Below are positions 41,896 to 50,120 of a DNA stretch of 64,000 nucleotides, piece after piece; position 1 is the first letter of the stretch; every line of letters starts with the position of its first letter. Both the position numbers and the translations under genes were made by a program. This DNA is from CAG-877 sp045627525 (GTDB taxonomy: Bacteria; Bacillota_I; Bacilli_A; RF39; UBA660): the NCBI GenBank assembly GCA_045627525.1, contig JAZQNW010000006.1, positions 1 through 64,000 of the forward strand, given 5' to 3'. Below the pieces are notes generated by a model. That model did not search any database, was not told the DNA's origin, and was given only the letters and a program-made list of their open reading frames with translations.

Positions 41896-43668
41896 ATGGT
41901 TTCACAAAATAGTTTAATTAATTTACTACGTGATAATATAACTAGAAAAAAAGAATTAATTAATGAATATTATCATTATCAAGATTCTTCACTTTCTTAT
42001 AAGGAGGAACTAGAAAAGAAATTAACGAGAGAAATATGGAAAATAGCTTTAGTAGATTTTAAAAGAATTGAAGAAATTATTTCTAATTTTGATATAAGTG
42101 ATTTGGAAAAAGAAAATATTATTAATCCTTTAAATGATGCTTGTAAAATATTAGAGATAAATTATAATGAGGGTACTACATTAGAGTTAGATAATACGCA
42201 GCTAATTGCTATTAATAGTTTTATAAATAATTTAAGAGAATATATTAGTAGTCGTAAGAATTATTTTTTAAATCATGATTATGATATTAAAAAATTAGAA
42301 AAATTAACTGATAAGTATAAGAAATTAGTTACTTCTTTGAAAAATCCTAATAATAAGGAATTTATTTCTGATTATGATGTGTTAAAATGTTTATTTAATG
42401 AGACTAAAATTTCTGAGGAAGCTAAACAAAATATTTTGATTATGCTTATTAAATATAATAAAAGAATTTATGATTATAGAATGGGCAGGGGTCCTCTTTT
42501 AGAAGTAGATAATTATATTAATTTAACTGAAGAAAGAATAAGTGATTTGTTTAAAAAATTTGGATATAATTTTTTAGATTTAAATGATCAAGAAAAAAGA
42601 TGGATAATAGATAATGGCTATTTTGAAATAGCAGATTCAGTATTTAAAACATTAAGAGATAATAATTTTCCTAATATAGATTTAGTAACTAATGGTCATG
42701 TTCTTACATCTTTAATTTTAGGCAGCAATAGAAGTGTAATTGAAAATAGTCTTGCACTGGGAAATAAATATGGTTTAAGTGCTAGTCAATTATTACAAAT
42801 AAGTAGTTGTTTAATTGAACCACAAGAGTTAAATACTGATAATAAATTAAAACCTTATATTGTTGGTAGATCTACAGATTTTATTTTAAATTTAGATTTA
42901 TTTGATAGATATGGATTATCAGCTAAGTATGTTTTTAATAGATGTAGGGAATTACTTACATTTCCTAATCACATATTAGTTAGAAATTTAGAAATATTTA
43001 TGCAATATGATTTTAAGTTTAATAAAAGAAGAAATACTTTAATTGATTCTAGTTTGGTTGCTTTAATGAATCCTAATTTTGATGTTATTGTTGATCAATT
43101 TATGGAAACTCATCCTGCTGGTTTTAAGTATATTAAAGATAATTTATGTGCTTTAAGAACTTATACTGATCCATTTGATAGTGTTTTTTATAGTTTATAT
43201 CAGGCTAGTCACTCTAAAGATGAAGTTGTTGCTTTTAGATTAATTGAAACGGGAAACATTAATAAGATTTGTTTAATGGGTAATATGTCTGATAATAGTG
43301 ATAATTATTTTGGTATTAATGATGATAATAAGAGGGAAGTTACTGCTGCTATAATTCCACATTTTAATAAAAAAGGGGAATATATATCGGCTTTAGAAAA
43401 TGCACAATGTGTAGAAATTGATAATGATATTTTCGATAATCCGTTTATTTTAAAATTAAATGAATATTCAACAATAGATCCGCTTTTATATTATTTTGAT
43501 GGAATTAGAATATCAAAATTGAAAGTTCTTAGAATATTTGGAACACTTATAAACAATGGAATAGTTCCAGATGAAGATAGTTTACTATTTTCTGTTACTT
43601 ATAATTCTATTATTAATCAAGAGGAATTTGATAAAATTGCTTTAATAATAAAAGAGGTGGTACAGTAA
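41896..43668 (+). CDS. Hypothetical protein (590 aa) with mTERF-like helical repeats
   Basis: N-terminal half is helical and charged. From ~250 to ~430 there are spaced repeats of ~35 residues with the pattern h-x-N-L-x-(L/I)-F-x-x-(Y/K)-(G/D)-(L/F), for example ENSLALGNKYGLSASQLL, LNLDLFDRYGLSAKYVF and RNLEIFMQYDFKF, resembling the helical repeats of mTERF-like or other solenoid proteins. It is therefore probably a nucleic-acid- or protein-binding scaffold, but this is inference. GGGGTGAAG precedes the ATG. The stop overlaps the next start (TAATG). Confidence 0.8.
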   Translation: MVSQNSLINLLRDNITRKKELINEYYHYQDSSLSYKEELEKKLTREIWKIALVDFKRIEEIISNFDISDLEKENIINPLNDACKILEINYNEGTTLELDNTQLIAINSFINNLREYISSRKNYFLNHDYDIKKLEKLTDKYKKLVTSLKNPNNKEFISDYDVLKCLFNETKISEEAKQNILIMLIKYNKRIYDYRMGRGPLLEVDNYINLTEERISDLFKKFGYNFLDLNDQEKRWIIDNGYFEIADSVFKTLRDNNFPNIDLVTNGHVLTSLILGSNRSVIENSLALGNKYGLSASQLLQISSCLIEPQELNTDNKLKPYIVGRSTDFILNLDLFDRYGLSAKYVFNRCRELLTFPNHILVRNLEIFMQYDFKFNKRRNTLIDSSLVALMNPNFDVIVDQFMETHPAGFKYIKDNLCALRTYTDPFDSVFYSLYQASHSKDEVVAFRLIETGNINKICLMGNMSDNSDNYFGINDDNKREVTAAIIPHFNKKGEYISALENAQCVEIDNDIFDNPFILKLNEYSTIDPLLYYFDGIRISKLKVLRIFGTLINNGIVPDEDSLLFSVTYNSIINQEEFDKIALIIKEVVQ

Positions 43669-43952
43669 TGGATTTTCTAAAAGAAATGGGTTATAAGAGT
43701 TTATTATCTAATATTAAACAGTCTAATGATGAAGCACTTATATATAGTTTTATATGTAATAGTAATAATGCTAAAGAGGTAATTAATTACTTTCAAAGTA
43801 TTGGTATTATGGTTATAGATCAATTATTAGTTAAGAGATTAGAAATTTTTACTATTAATATTGAAAAAATTAAATCAGCTTTTGATAATTATGATTTGGA
43901 TATATTAGTTCAATTAATCAATGAAGATATTAATACTTTAAGTTTTCTTTAA
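43668..43952 (+). CDS. Small hypothetical protein (94 aa), third gene of the operon
   Basis: Overlaps the preceding stop by one base (TAATG), with GAGGTGG upstream, so it is translationally coupled. All-helical by composition. Its VKRLEIFTINIEKIKSAFDN stretch resembles one repeat unit of the large preceding protein (RNLEIFMQYDF), suggesting it is a detached or companion repeat piece. No known family. Confidence 0.78.
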   Translation: MDFLKEMGYKSLLSNIKQSNDEALIYSFICNSNNAKEVINYFQSIGIMVIDQLLVKRLEIFTINIEKIKSAFDNYDLDILVQLINEDINTLSFL

Positions 43953-43956
43953 AAAT

Positions 43957-43986
43957 AAAAAAATGGTTTAAAAACCATTTTTTTAT
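43957..43986. terminator. Bidirectional terminator
   Basis: AAAAAATGGTTT / AAACCATTTTTT between the unknown operon and the convergent lipoprotein gene; A/T runs on both sides. Confidence 0.85.
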
Positions 43987-44858
43987 TGATATAATTCTTG
44001 TTTTAATAATTCTAAATTATTATTCATAATAGTTGCATAATCTAATTTTTCTGCTCTTTCTGTGTCAGAAATATTATCAAGTTTGTGTAATTCATTAGCT
44101 TTTACTTCTGGATATATATCTATTATAGATTTAGCATTATCACTTAATTCATCATTTTTAAATGTATATATATAATTTATTTCTTTGTCTTCTATCAAAT
44201 CTTTTACTTCATCTAAGACTTTATCAGTAGCATCACCATCAATGCAGTATACTTCTAAATCAAACTTTTCTAAGAATTTTAAAGCTGAATTATCAACAAC
44301 TATTTTTTTATGATCAGTATTTTGGATTGCTAATCGATATGTAGCGTCTAATTCTGATAAACTAATTTTTGCTTCTTCATAGGCAGCATCTATATCTTTT
44401 TGAAGATATGTACTTGTAACATATTCGTTTAAACCCATTCTAATGTTGTTAGCCATCATTAATAGGGAAGATGGATTTAACCATAATTCTTCGGGAGAAT
44501 AATCAGTTTCTAAAACATAAGAACTATCAATTATTTTTAAACTTGGATTTATTTCAAGTAAATCAACGGCTAAATTTCTTTCTTTTTCTATTAATCCATT
44601 GTAAATAAATAAATCAGCTTTACTATAATCTTGTTTTTGTTTTTTATTGATTGTGTAATCTTCAATTTTTACTCCATCTGGATAAATAGAAGTAATGGTT
44701 GAGTGATTAGAATATAGTAATTTTGTAATATATTCATTTGAATAATTTGTTACGATTATATTTATATTATCCATACTGTCATTACTACAACCAGTAGTGA
44801 TTGTTAAAAATGTTACTAGAATTATTGTTAAAAAACTTAATTTTAAATATTTTTTCAT
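43983..44858 (-). CDS. ZnuA-like ABC transporter substrate-binding lipoprotein lacking metal-ligand His
   Basis: Signal peptide with lipobox ITTGC and a cluster A-I (ZnuA/TroA) fold: DYSKADLFIYNG, EELWLNPSSLLMMANNI, a long charged helix (about 150-185), KIVVDNSALKFLEKFDLEV, and a C-terminal DYATIMNNNLELLKQ. In true zinc or manganese binders these positions contain His (DPHxW; SHxAF). Here they read SPEELW and DNSALKF, so the usual ligands are missing. No cognate permease or ATPase gene is visible nearby. Function may be altered. It overlaps yidD by 4 nt (ATGA). Confidence 0.8.
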   Translation of the reverse strand: MKKYLKLSFLTIILVTFLTITTGCSNDSMDNINIIVTNYSNEYITKLLYSNHSTITSIYPDGVKIEDYTINKKQKQDYSKADLFIYNGLIEKERNLAVDLLEINPSLKIIDSSYVLETDYSPEELWLNPSSLLMMANNIRMGLNEYVTSTYLQKDIDAAYEEAKISLSELDATYRLAIQNTDHKKIVVDNSALKFLEKFDLEVYCIDGDATDKVLDEVKDLIEDKEINYIYTFKNDELSDNAKSIIDIYPEVKANELHKLDNISDTERAEKLDYATIMNNNLELLKQELYQ

Positions 44859-45079
44859 TTTTTTATCTCCTTATTTGGTACAGGATCATAACCTTTTGTT
44901 CCTAATGGATTACATCTAATAATTCTTTTTAAAGCTAGAAAAGAACCTTTTAATGAACCATGAATTTCTATGGCATCTATTGCATAATTAGAACAAGTTG
45001 GTATATGACGGCATTTATTATGCCAAGGACCAGGAATCTTTTGATATATTTTAATTAAAAAAATGAGTATTTTTTTCAT
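44855..45079 (-). CDS. yidD: Membrane protein insertion efficiency factor YidD
   Basis: 74 residues with the family core: KIYQKIPGPWHNKCRHIPTC, SNYAIDAIEIHG, LALKRIIRCNPLG and GYDPVP. It includes the three conserved Cys and the amphipathic N-terminal helix. ATG at 45079 has TGGTGAT upstream. Its stop overlaps the start of the ZnuA-like gene. yidD normally clusters with rnpA/yidC, so this location is atypical. Confidence 0.93.
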   Translation of the reverse strand: MKKILIFLIKIYQKIPGPWHNKCRHIPTCSNYAIDAIEIHGSLKGSFLALKRIIRCNPLGTKGYDPVPNKEIKK

Positions 45080-45169
45080 ATTAATCACCAAATAGTTAAA
45101 ATCCCTTTTCCTTCTTGTTTTTATTATCTTGCATATTAATTTTACTATAATTTGTAAAAAAAGGCAATT

Positions 45170-45206
45170 ATAAGTATACTAAATAAATTAATTTTGATAT
45201 ACTTAT
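45170..45206 (+). promoter_or_regulatory. rnc promoter region with 9-bp inverted repeat
   Basis: ATAAGTATA (45170-45178) and TATACTTAT (45198-45206) are exact inverted copies. The right copy overlaps an extended -10 (TGATATACT, 45195-45203) and the left copy lies at the -35 position. It is an operator-like layout that may be coincidental in AT-rich DNA. Confidence 0.4.
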
Positions 45207-45219
45207 ACTGGTGATTGAG

Positions 45220-45885
45220 ATGGAAGAATTATTTCATTTATTAAAAATAGAACCTAAAGATATTAGACTTTATAATACAGCTTTTTCTCATAGTAGCTAT
45301 GTTAATGAACATAAGGCTAAAAGTGACTATGAAAGATTAGAATTTTTGGGGGACTCAGTTGTAGATTTAGTTATTGCTGATTATTTATATTCAAAAAAAT
45401 ATGAAAATGAAGGCGAAATGACAAAAACAAGAGCTAGTTATGTATGTGAGAATGCATTGTATGAATATTCAATGAATTTAGGCTTAAATAAATATATTAA
45501 AGTTGGACATGGAGAAGAAAAAGATAATGGAAAATATAAGAAGGCAATAGTTGCTGATATATTTGAAGCACTAATGGGAGCAATATATTTAGATCTTGGT
45601 TATGCAACAGCAAGAAAAGTAGTATTAAATATTATTGTTCCATATATAGAAAATCCAAATATTACTTTTTTTAATGATTATAAAAGTGCTTTACAAGAAT
45701 ATGTTCAAACAGTTCAAAAGAGTTTAGTTTATGAACTTGTTGATGAAAGTGGTCCAGCCCATGATAAATCGTTTACTGTAGAAGTAAAAGTTGATGATAT
45801 AGTATATGGTGTTGGAATTGGAACTTCTAAAAAAGAAGCAGAACAAGAAGCAGCTAAGGAAGCTTTAAATAAATTGGCTATTTAA
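45220..45885 (+). CDS. rnc: Ribonuclease III
   Basis: 221 residues: RNase III domain with the signature ERLEFLGDSVVDLVI (first catalytic acidic cluster), EGEMTKTRASYV and KAIVADIFEALMGAIYLD (second cluster), then a C-terminal dsRNA-binding domain (YKSALQEYVQ; GIGTSKKEAEQEAAKEAL). ATG 45220 is chosen because GGTGATTGAG contains the ribosome site; GTG 45211 lies inside it. It processes rRNA and structured mRNA and is placed just before an RNase J gene. Confidence 0.97.
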   Translation: MEELFHLLKIEPKDIRLYNTAFSHSSYVNEHKAKSDYERLEFLGDSVVDLVIADYLYSKKYENEGEMTKTRASYVCENALYEYSMNLGLNKYIKVGHGEEKDNGKYKKAIVADIFEALMGAIYLDLGYATARKVVLNIIVPYIENPNITFFNDYKSALQEYVQTVQKSLVYELVDESGPAHDKSFTVEVKVDDIVYGVGIGTSKKEAEQEAAKEALNKLAI

Positions 45886-45886
45886 T

Positions 45887-45915
45887 TTGAAATTTTTAAT
45901 AATTAATGATATAAT
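45887..45915 (+). promoter_or_regulatory. Consensus promoter of the RNase J gene
   Basis: TTGAAA (45887-45892), 17-nt spacer, TGA-TATAAT (45907-45915), followed by a 57-nt leader. Confidence 0.8.
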
Positions 45916-45972
45916 TACTATGCTCTTTTGAGATTGGTCTTTATATCATTTATTATTATGAAAGGAGAAAAT

Positions 45973-47625
45973 ATGAGTAGAATTAAAATTTTTAGTTTAG
46001 GCGGGTTAAATGAAAATGGAAAAAATATGTACGTTGTTGAGGTTAATGACGACATTTTTGTATTTGATGCAGGTTTAAAATATGATAATGATTTGAATTT
46101 AGGTATTGATTATATTATTCCTAATTTCGAGTATTTAATAAAAAATAAGAAAAGGATAAAAGGAATATTTTTAACACATGGTCATGATGAAAACATGGGG
46201 GCAATACCTGATATTTTAGAAAAAATTCCAGAAGTTGCTGTATATGGTACAAAATTAACTTTAGAAATTGTTAAAAATGAATTAACAGCAGAAGAAATAA
46301 AAAAATATAATTTTAAAGAGATAAGACCTCATTCAAAATTAGATTTTGGAAAAAATTCTTTGTTTCCTATAAGTGTTACCCATTCTATACCTGATGCTGT
46401 TTGTTATGTTTTATATACAGATGATGGTGCTATTGTTTATACTGGTGATTTTGTATTTGATGCTACCATGAAGGGAATTTATAAAACTGATATTGGAAAG
46501 TTAGCTTATGTTGGAAAACAAGGCGTATTATGTTTATTATGCGAATCAATGTATGCTGATAAAAAGGGGCATACTAGTCCTAATAATAGAGTTGCTGATT
46601 TTATAAAAGAAGTTTTATTAGAAAATCCAAATCGTATTATTACTACTGTTTTTCCGGCTCATTTTTATCGTATTCAAGAGATATTTGATGAAGTTTCAAA
46701 AACTCATAGAAAAATTGTTATTATGGGTAAATCTTTACAAGATATGATTAATAACGCTATTAATGAGGGATATTTGACAGTTGATGTTGATAGAATTGGT
46801 TCTTTAAATGATTTAGAAAATAAAGATGTAGTCGTTTTGATATCTGATGAGAGGGAAAAACCTTTTGCTAATTTGGAACGTATTATAAAAGGTTATGATA
46901 AATATATTAAGATCAAAGAGAGTGATACTATATTTATAAGCGAACCAAGTTATGCGGGTATTGAAAAAAGAACTGCAGTTATTATGGATGATATAGCAAT
47001 GCTTGGGGCTAATGCTGTTAGTTTATCTAGCAAAAGACATTTATTACATCATGCATCTGCTGAAGATTTAATGTTGATGTTAAATTTGATGAATCCTAAG
47101 TACTATTTCCCAGTAAAGGGAGAATATCGTCATCAATATGCTAATGCGGAAATAGCAGAAGAACTTGGTATACCTAAGGAGAATATAATTTTAAAACAAA
47201 ATGGTGATGTTTTAGAATTAGTTGATGGTGTAAATACTAACTCTGTTGAACATATAGAAGTTGATGATATATTAATAGATGGTAATAGTAATGGAGATAT
47301 TGGTGATTTAGTATTAAAAGATCGTGAAATGCTAGGAGAAAGCGGTATTGTTATTATTAGTTGCACATTAGATAAGCAAACTAAAAAAATTATTGGTGGA
47401 CCAGAAATATTAACTAGAGGATTTATTTATGTTAAAGAAAGTCAAGATTTATTGGAAGAGACAAAAAATATTTCTAAAGAGGTAATTGAATCTAATATTG
47501 ATGTTAATTCTAATAGAGTTGATTATTCTAAAATAAAGAATGAAGTAAGAGATGCTTTAGGTAAATTCTTTTATAAAGAAACTGAAGCAAAACCAATGAT
47601 TATTACTGTTGTTCAAGAAATATAA
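45973..47625 (+). CDS. rnjB: Ribonuclease J family protein, J2-like, catalytic residues altered
   Basis: 550 residues with metallo-beta-lactamase, beta-CASP and C-terminal domains: GGLNENGKNMYVVE at the start, THSIPDAV, TGDFVFD, and the phosphate-handling LHHASAEDL. The key motif HxHxDH reads HGHDENMG (residues 69-76), with the Asp-His pair changed to Glu-Asn, and the conserved HGEYR reads KGEYRH, losing another ligand. This matches the degenerate RNase J2 class, which partners J1, more than an active J1. AAAGGAG precedes ATG 45973. No J1 gene lies in the window. Confidence 0.87.
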   Translation: MSRIKIFSLGGLNENGKNMYVVEVNDDIFVFDAGLKYDNDLNLGIDYIIPNFEYLIKNKKRIKGIFLTHGHDENMGAIPDILEKIPEVAVYGTKLTLEIVKNELTAEEIKKYNFKEIRPHSKLDFGKNSLFPISVTHSIPDAVCYVLYTDDGAIVYTGDFVFDATMKGIYKTDIGKLAYVGKQGVLCLLCESMYADKKGHTSPNNRVADFIKEVLLENPNRIITTVFPAHFYRIQEIFDEVSKTHRKIVIMGKSLQDMINNAINEGYLTVDVDRIGSLNDLENKDVVVLISDEREKPFANLERIIKGYDKYIKIKESDTIFISEPSYAGIEKRTAVIMDDIAMLGANAVSLSSKRHLLHHASAEDLMLMLNLMNPKYYFPVKGEYRHQYANAEIAEELGIPKENIILKQNGDVLELVDGVNTNSVEHIEVDDILIDGNSNGDIGDLVLKDREMLGESGIVIISCTLDKQTKKIIGGPEILTRGFIYVKESQDLLEETKNISKEVIESNIDVNSNRVDYSKIKNEVRDALGKFFYKETEAKPMIITVVQEI

Positions 47626-47654
47626 ATTATATGTGCGTAATGCATATATAATTT
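47624..47654 (+). other. 13-bp hairpin between rnjB and tRNA-Arg
   Basis: AAATTATATGTGC / GCATATATAATTT with a 5-nt loop and one G-U pair, starting inside the rnjB stop codon and ending 3 nt before the tRNA. There is no T-tract, so it may be a processing site instead of a terminator. Confidence 0.6.
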
Positions 47655-47657
47655 CAT

Positions 47658-47734
47658 GTCTTCGTAGCTCAGTTGGATAGAGCAATCGCCTCCTAAGCGA
47701 TAGGTCGGCAGTTCAAATCTGCCCGAGGACACCA
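47658..47734 (+). tRNA. tRNA-Arg (anticodon CCT)
   Basis: Acceptor GTCTTCG / CGAGGAC, anticodon stem ATCGC / GCGAT with loop CTCCTAA (CCT, reads AGG), T stem GGCAG / CTGCC, encoded CCA. Confidence 0.96.
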
Positions 47735-47743
47735 TTTGATTAT

Positions 47744-47768
47744 AAAGAACTTGTAAAAAGTTCTTTTT
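47744..47768 (+). terminator. Terminator after tRNA-Arg(CCT)
   Basis: Stem AAAGAACTT / AAGTTCTTT, 5-nt loop, T-tract. Confidence 0.87.
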
Positions 47769-47844
47769 TATATATTAAATAGTTTTTGTTAAAGGGGTGT
47801 TGTTTAATAAAAATCAATAAATAATTGATATATATATATTTATT

Positions 47845-47853
47845 TGTTATACT
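47845..47853 (+). promoter_or_regulatory. Extended -10 of the leader-peptide unit
   Basis: TGTTATACT, 21 nt before the 11-codon reading frame. Confidence 0.5.
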
Positions 47854-47873
47854 ATTTTTAGTGGTGGATGTAT

Positions 47874-47909
47874 ATGACAAAACAAAAATATATTATTTTA
47901 TTAAATTAA
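47874..47909 (+). CDS. Putative leader peptide (MTKQKYIILLN)
   Basis: Eleven codons with a well-placed GGTGG ribosome site (7-nt spacing) and its own -10. The peptide has consecutive Ile-Ile-Leu-Leu codons and ends 4 nt before a long imperfect hairpin. Either an attenuator-type leader peptide or the stub of a deleted gene. Confidence 0.4.
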   Translation: MTKQKYIILLN

Positions 47910-47913
47910 ATAG

Positions 47914-47963
47914 TCTAGATTATTTTAAATGATTTTTCATTTTTAATTTTCTAGATATTTTTT
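47914..47963 (+). promoter_or_regulatory. Imperfect palindrome plus T8, attenuator-like
   Basis: A 42-nt inverted repeat bounded by TCTAGA at both ends (15 of 19 arm positions pair, apex AAATGA/TCATTT) is followed by ATTTTTTTT and then the ribosome site of the next gene. It resembles a transcription attenuator. Confidence 0.5.
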
Positions 47964-47984
47964 TTAGATAGGGGGAATGAATTT

Positions 47985-48869
47985 ATGCCATATAATCTTT
48001 ATTTATGGAGTGATGAAGAACGAGATATGTTTTTTAATTGCCCAAATGATGAAAAAAGACAGGAATTGTTAGAATCTTTGATTGAATATACAAAGTATGA
48101 TTTGCATGAAGATTATAGAATTTTAGTTGGTGGTAATAGCCAAATTTGTGAAACATTTATTAATGATTTTTGGCGATTGAGTACTTTTATGGGTATGAAA
48201 TCTGATAAGTGTGTATTATATGATGAGCTTTCTTACTTTGAATTTCTTTCATATTATACTCAAATAATTGAAAAATTTGATGATCCAGATTGCGTTTTTA
48301 ATTTAGAAATTTTTGATGATAATAATGAAGTTACATTGTATGATAGAGAAACACCTATTTTAGGTATTAGATGGGTTGACGAAGATCGATTTGATAATCC
48401 ATATATGATTAGTTGCAGAAAAGCTTTGCAGCAGGAGGAAAAACTAGTTCCTAAAATAATTAGTGGTGATTTGATTGCTGGTAGGAATGGATATTATTTA
48501 AATATGTCATTTAGGAGCTTTTTAGAAGATTTTAAGCCAAGTGAAAATTCAAATTTGAATTGTTTATCTGACCTTAATTATTGTTATTCATTTTTTAATG
48601 AAAATTTAAAATATTTTTCTTTAGGAGTTAATAGAAAATTAGGAGAAGAAACTTTATTTTATGATGACGGCGATATTCAATGGTTTAATTCTTATGAATT
48701 CCCACCTGCTGCATTAGATGTTATTATACTTGGGACTTTAGATAAAACTCCTGATGATGTTTTAGAATTTACAGTTAGAAGTAAACCTAAAGTGTTTCAA
48801 AAACAAATAACAACTTTTCCTTCACACAATGGATATAAAGCGATTGATAAAAGTGAGGATATACTTTAA
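47985..48869 (+). CDS. Hypothetical protein (294 aa) behind an attenuator-like leader
   Basis: Not recognised. Acidic, soluble and rich in Phe, Tyr, Asp and Asn with several Cys; there is no membrane segment. The middle (EVTLYDRETPILGIRWVDED) looks beta-rich, and near the C-terminus PPAALDVIILGTLDKTPDDV looks like a helix-strand pair. AGGGGGAATG serves as the ribosome site. It is 24 nt upstream of the YbaK-like gene, so the two may be one operon under the control of the 47845-47963 leader. Confidence 0.8.
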   Translation: MPYNLYLWSDEERDMFFNCPNDEKRQELLESLIEYTKYDLHEDYRILVGGNSQICETFINDFWRLSTFMGMKSDKCVLYDELSYFEFLSYYTQIIEKFDDPDCVFNLEIFDDNNEVTLYDRETPILGIRWVDEDRFDNPYMISCRKALQQEEKLVPKIISGDLIAGRNGYYLNMSFRSFLEDFKPSENSNLNCLSDLNYCYSFFNENLKYFSLGVNRKLGEETLFYDDGDIQWFNSYEFPPAALDVIILGTLDKTPDDVLEFTVRSKPKVFQKQITTFPSHNGYKAIDKSEDIL

Positions 48870-48893
48870 AATATTATTTCTAGGAGGCAATTT

Positions 48894-49355
48894 ATGTCAT
48901 TAAATAGTGTAAAACAATATTTAAAAAAATATGGTGTTGATAAAAATATTATAGAATTAGATTCATCTTCAGCAACAGTTGCTTTAGCGGCTGAGGCTTT
49001 AGGAACTACTGAAGGAAATATTGCTAAGACATTGTCATTTTTAGTAGATGATGGGGCAATTGTTATTGTTGTTGCAGGAGATGCAAAAATTGATAATAGT
49101 AAATATAAACAATATTTTCATAAAAAAGCAAAAATGATTCCTTTTGATGATGTTTTAAATATAACAGGTCACGAGGTTGGGGGAGTTTGTCCTTTTGGAT
49201 TAAATGATGGTGTTAAAGTTTATTTAGATAAATCATTAAAAAATTATAATATTGTTTATCCAGCTTGTGGTAGTAAAAATAGCGCTATTAAAGTTACTAT
49301 ATCTGAATTAGAAGAATATACAGATTATCCTGAGTGGATAGATGTTTGTAAGTAA
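48894..49355 (+). CDS. ybaK: YbaK/EbsC-type aminoacyl-tRNA deacylase
   Basis: 153 residues of the YbaK/ProX editing domain: TEGNIAKTLSFLVDD, the VVAGDAKID strand with the catalytic-region Lys, KKAKMIPFDDV, and the family motif GHEVGGVCPFGL, then VYPACGSKNSAIKV. These trans-editing proteins clear mischarged tRNAs (for example Cys-tRNAPro). AGGAGG is upstream of the ATG. A possible operon partner of the preceding unknown gene. Confidence 0.93.
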   Translation: MSLNSVKQYLKKYGVDKNIIELDSSSATVALAAEALGTTEGNIAKTLSFLVDDGAIVIVVAGDAKIDNSKYKQYFHKKAKMIPFDDVLNITGHEVGGVCPFGLNDGVKVYLDKSLKNYNIVYPACGSKNSAIKVTISELEEYTDYPEWIDVCK

Positions 49356-49371
49356 TTTAAAAGTAGCAATA

Positions 49372-49403
49372 AAAAAAGATATTAGTTTAACTAATATCTT
49401 TTA
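49372..49403. terminator. Bidirectional terminator
   Basis: AAAAGATATTAG / CTAATATCTTTT between the YbaK gene and the convergent 130-aa gene. Confidence 0.87.
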
Positions 49404-49793
49404 TTTTTGTAAATTTCTTTTTTCTTTTCTTAATTGCTTTTGATGTTCTTTTTTTTCTTTTTTGTATCTTTTTTTTGCCTCTAATAATCTTTTTTCTTCT
49501 TCACGTGGCATTTTATATTCTTTTAAATCATATAGACTGTAAAAATGACAATTAAAATCAATATTTTTTCCAGGATTTCTTTTAATTATTTCATTTAAAT
49601 AATCATTTGCTTCTTGTTCATCAACAGGAGGTTCATCATCCATAAATGTCACTATTCTGAAAAAACGATTAATATAGTATAACTCATCTTCTTTTATTAT
49701 TTTATAGTTGTCTCCAATTTTGGCAGTACCAGATTGTACATTTAAATTTTTTATGCAGGCCTTTTTTAAAGGACCTTTAAAATATTTTGTCAT
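49401..49793 (-). CDS. Hypothetical protein with basic coiled-coil tail (130 aa)
   Basis: Not recognised. The N-terminal ~85 residues look like a compact alpha/beta domain (DELYYINRFFRIVTFMDDEP), followed by ~40 residues of continuous charged helix (MPREEEKRLLEAKKRYKKEK), very basic, typical of RNA-binding or coiled-coil tails. AAGGTGAT precedes the ATG. It is monocistronic and convergent with ybaK. Confidence 0.78.
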   Translation of the reverse strand: MTKYFKGPLKKACIKNLNVQSGTAKIGDNYKIIKEDELYYINRFFRIVTFMDDEPPVDEQEANDYLNEIIKRNPGKNIDFNCHFYSLYDLKEYKMPREEEKRLLEAKKRYKKEKKEHQKQLRKEKRNLQK

Positions 49794-49855
49794 AATATCA
49801 CCTTGTACTTATTATATATTATTATTTAAAAAAGTAAATAAATTTTTAAAAAGTC

Positions 49856-49884
49856 TTGAAAAATAAAATTACTTTTGATATAAT
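49856..49884 (+). promoter_or_regulatory. Consensus promoter of tRNA-Met
   Basis: TTGAAA (49856-49861), 17-nt spacer, TGA-TATAAT (49876-49884). Confidence 0.85.
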
Positions 49885-49901
49885 CTAATTACGTTTGAAA
49901 T

Positions 49902-49978
49902 GGCGATGTAGCTCAGCTGGCTAGAGCGTCCGGTTCATACCCGGAAGGTCGGGGGTTCAATTCCCTCCGTCGCTACCA
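49902..49978 (+). tRNA. tRNA-Met, elongator type (anticodon CAT)
   Basis: Acceptor GGCGATG / CGTCGCT, anticodon stem TCCGG / CCGGA with loop TTCATAC, T stem GGGGG / TCCCT-type, encoded CCA. The paired first position and the anticodon stem without three G-C pairs argue against initiator; tRNA-Ile2 cannot be fully excluded. Confidence 0.9.
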
Positions 49979-49990
49979 AAAGGAAATTGA

Positions 49991-50021
49991 AAGAGTATCT
50001 ATATTAGATATTCTTTTTTTA
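49991..50021 (+). terminator. Terminator after tRNA-Met
   Basis: Stem AAGAGTATCTA / TAGATATTCTT (one G-U) with T-tract. Confidence 0.85.
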
Positions 50022-50120
50022 TTTTAGTATTATATATTGTTTATAGATGATTTAATTGTTACAATTATATAGACTAAATACATTAAGTAAAGTGCATTGT
50101 AATTAATTAAGGAGAATTAT

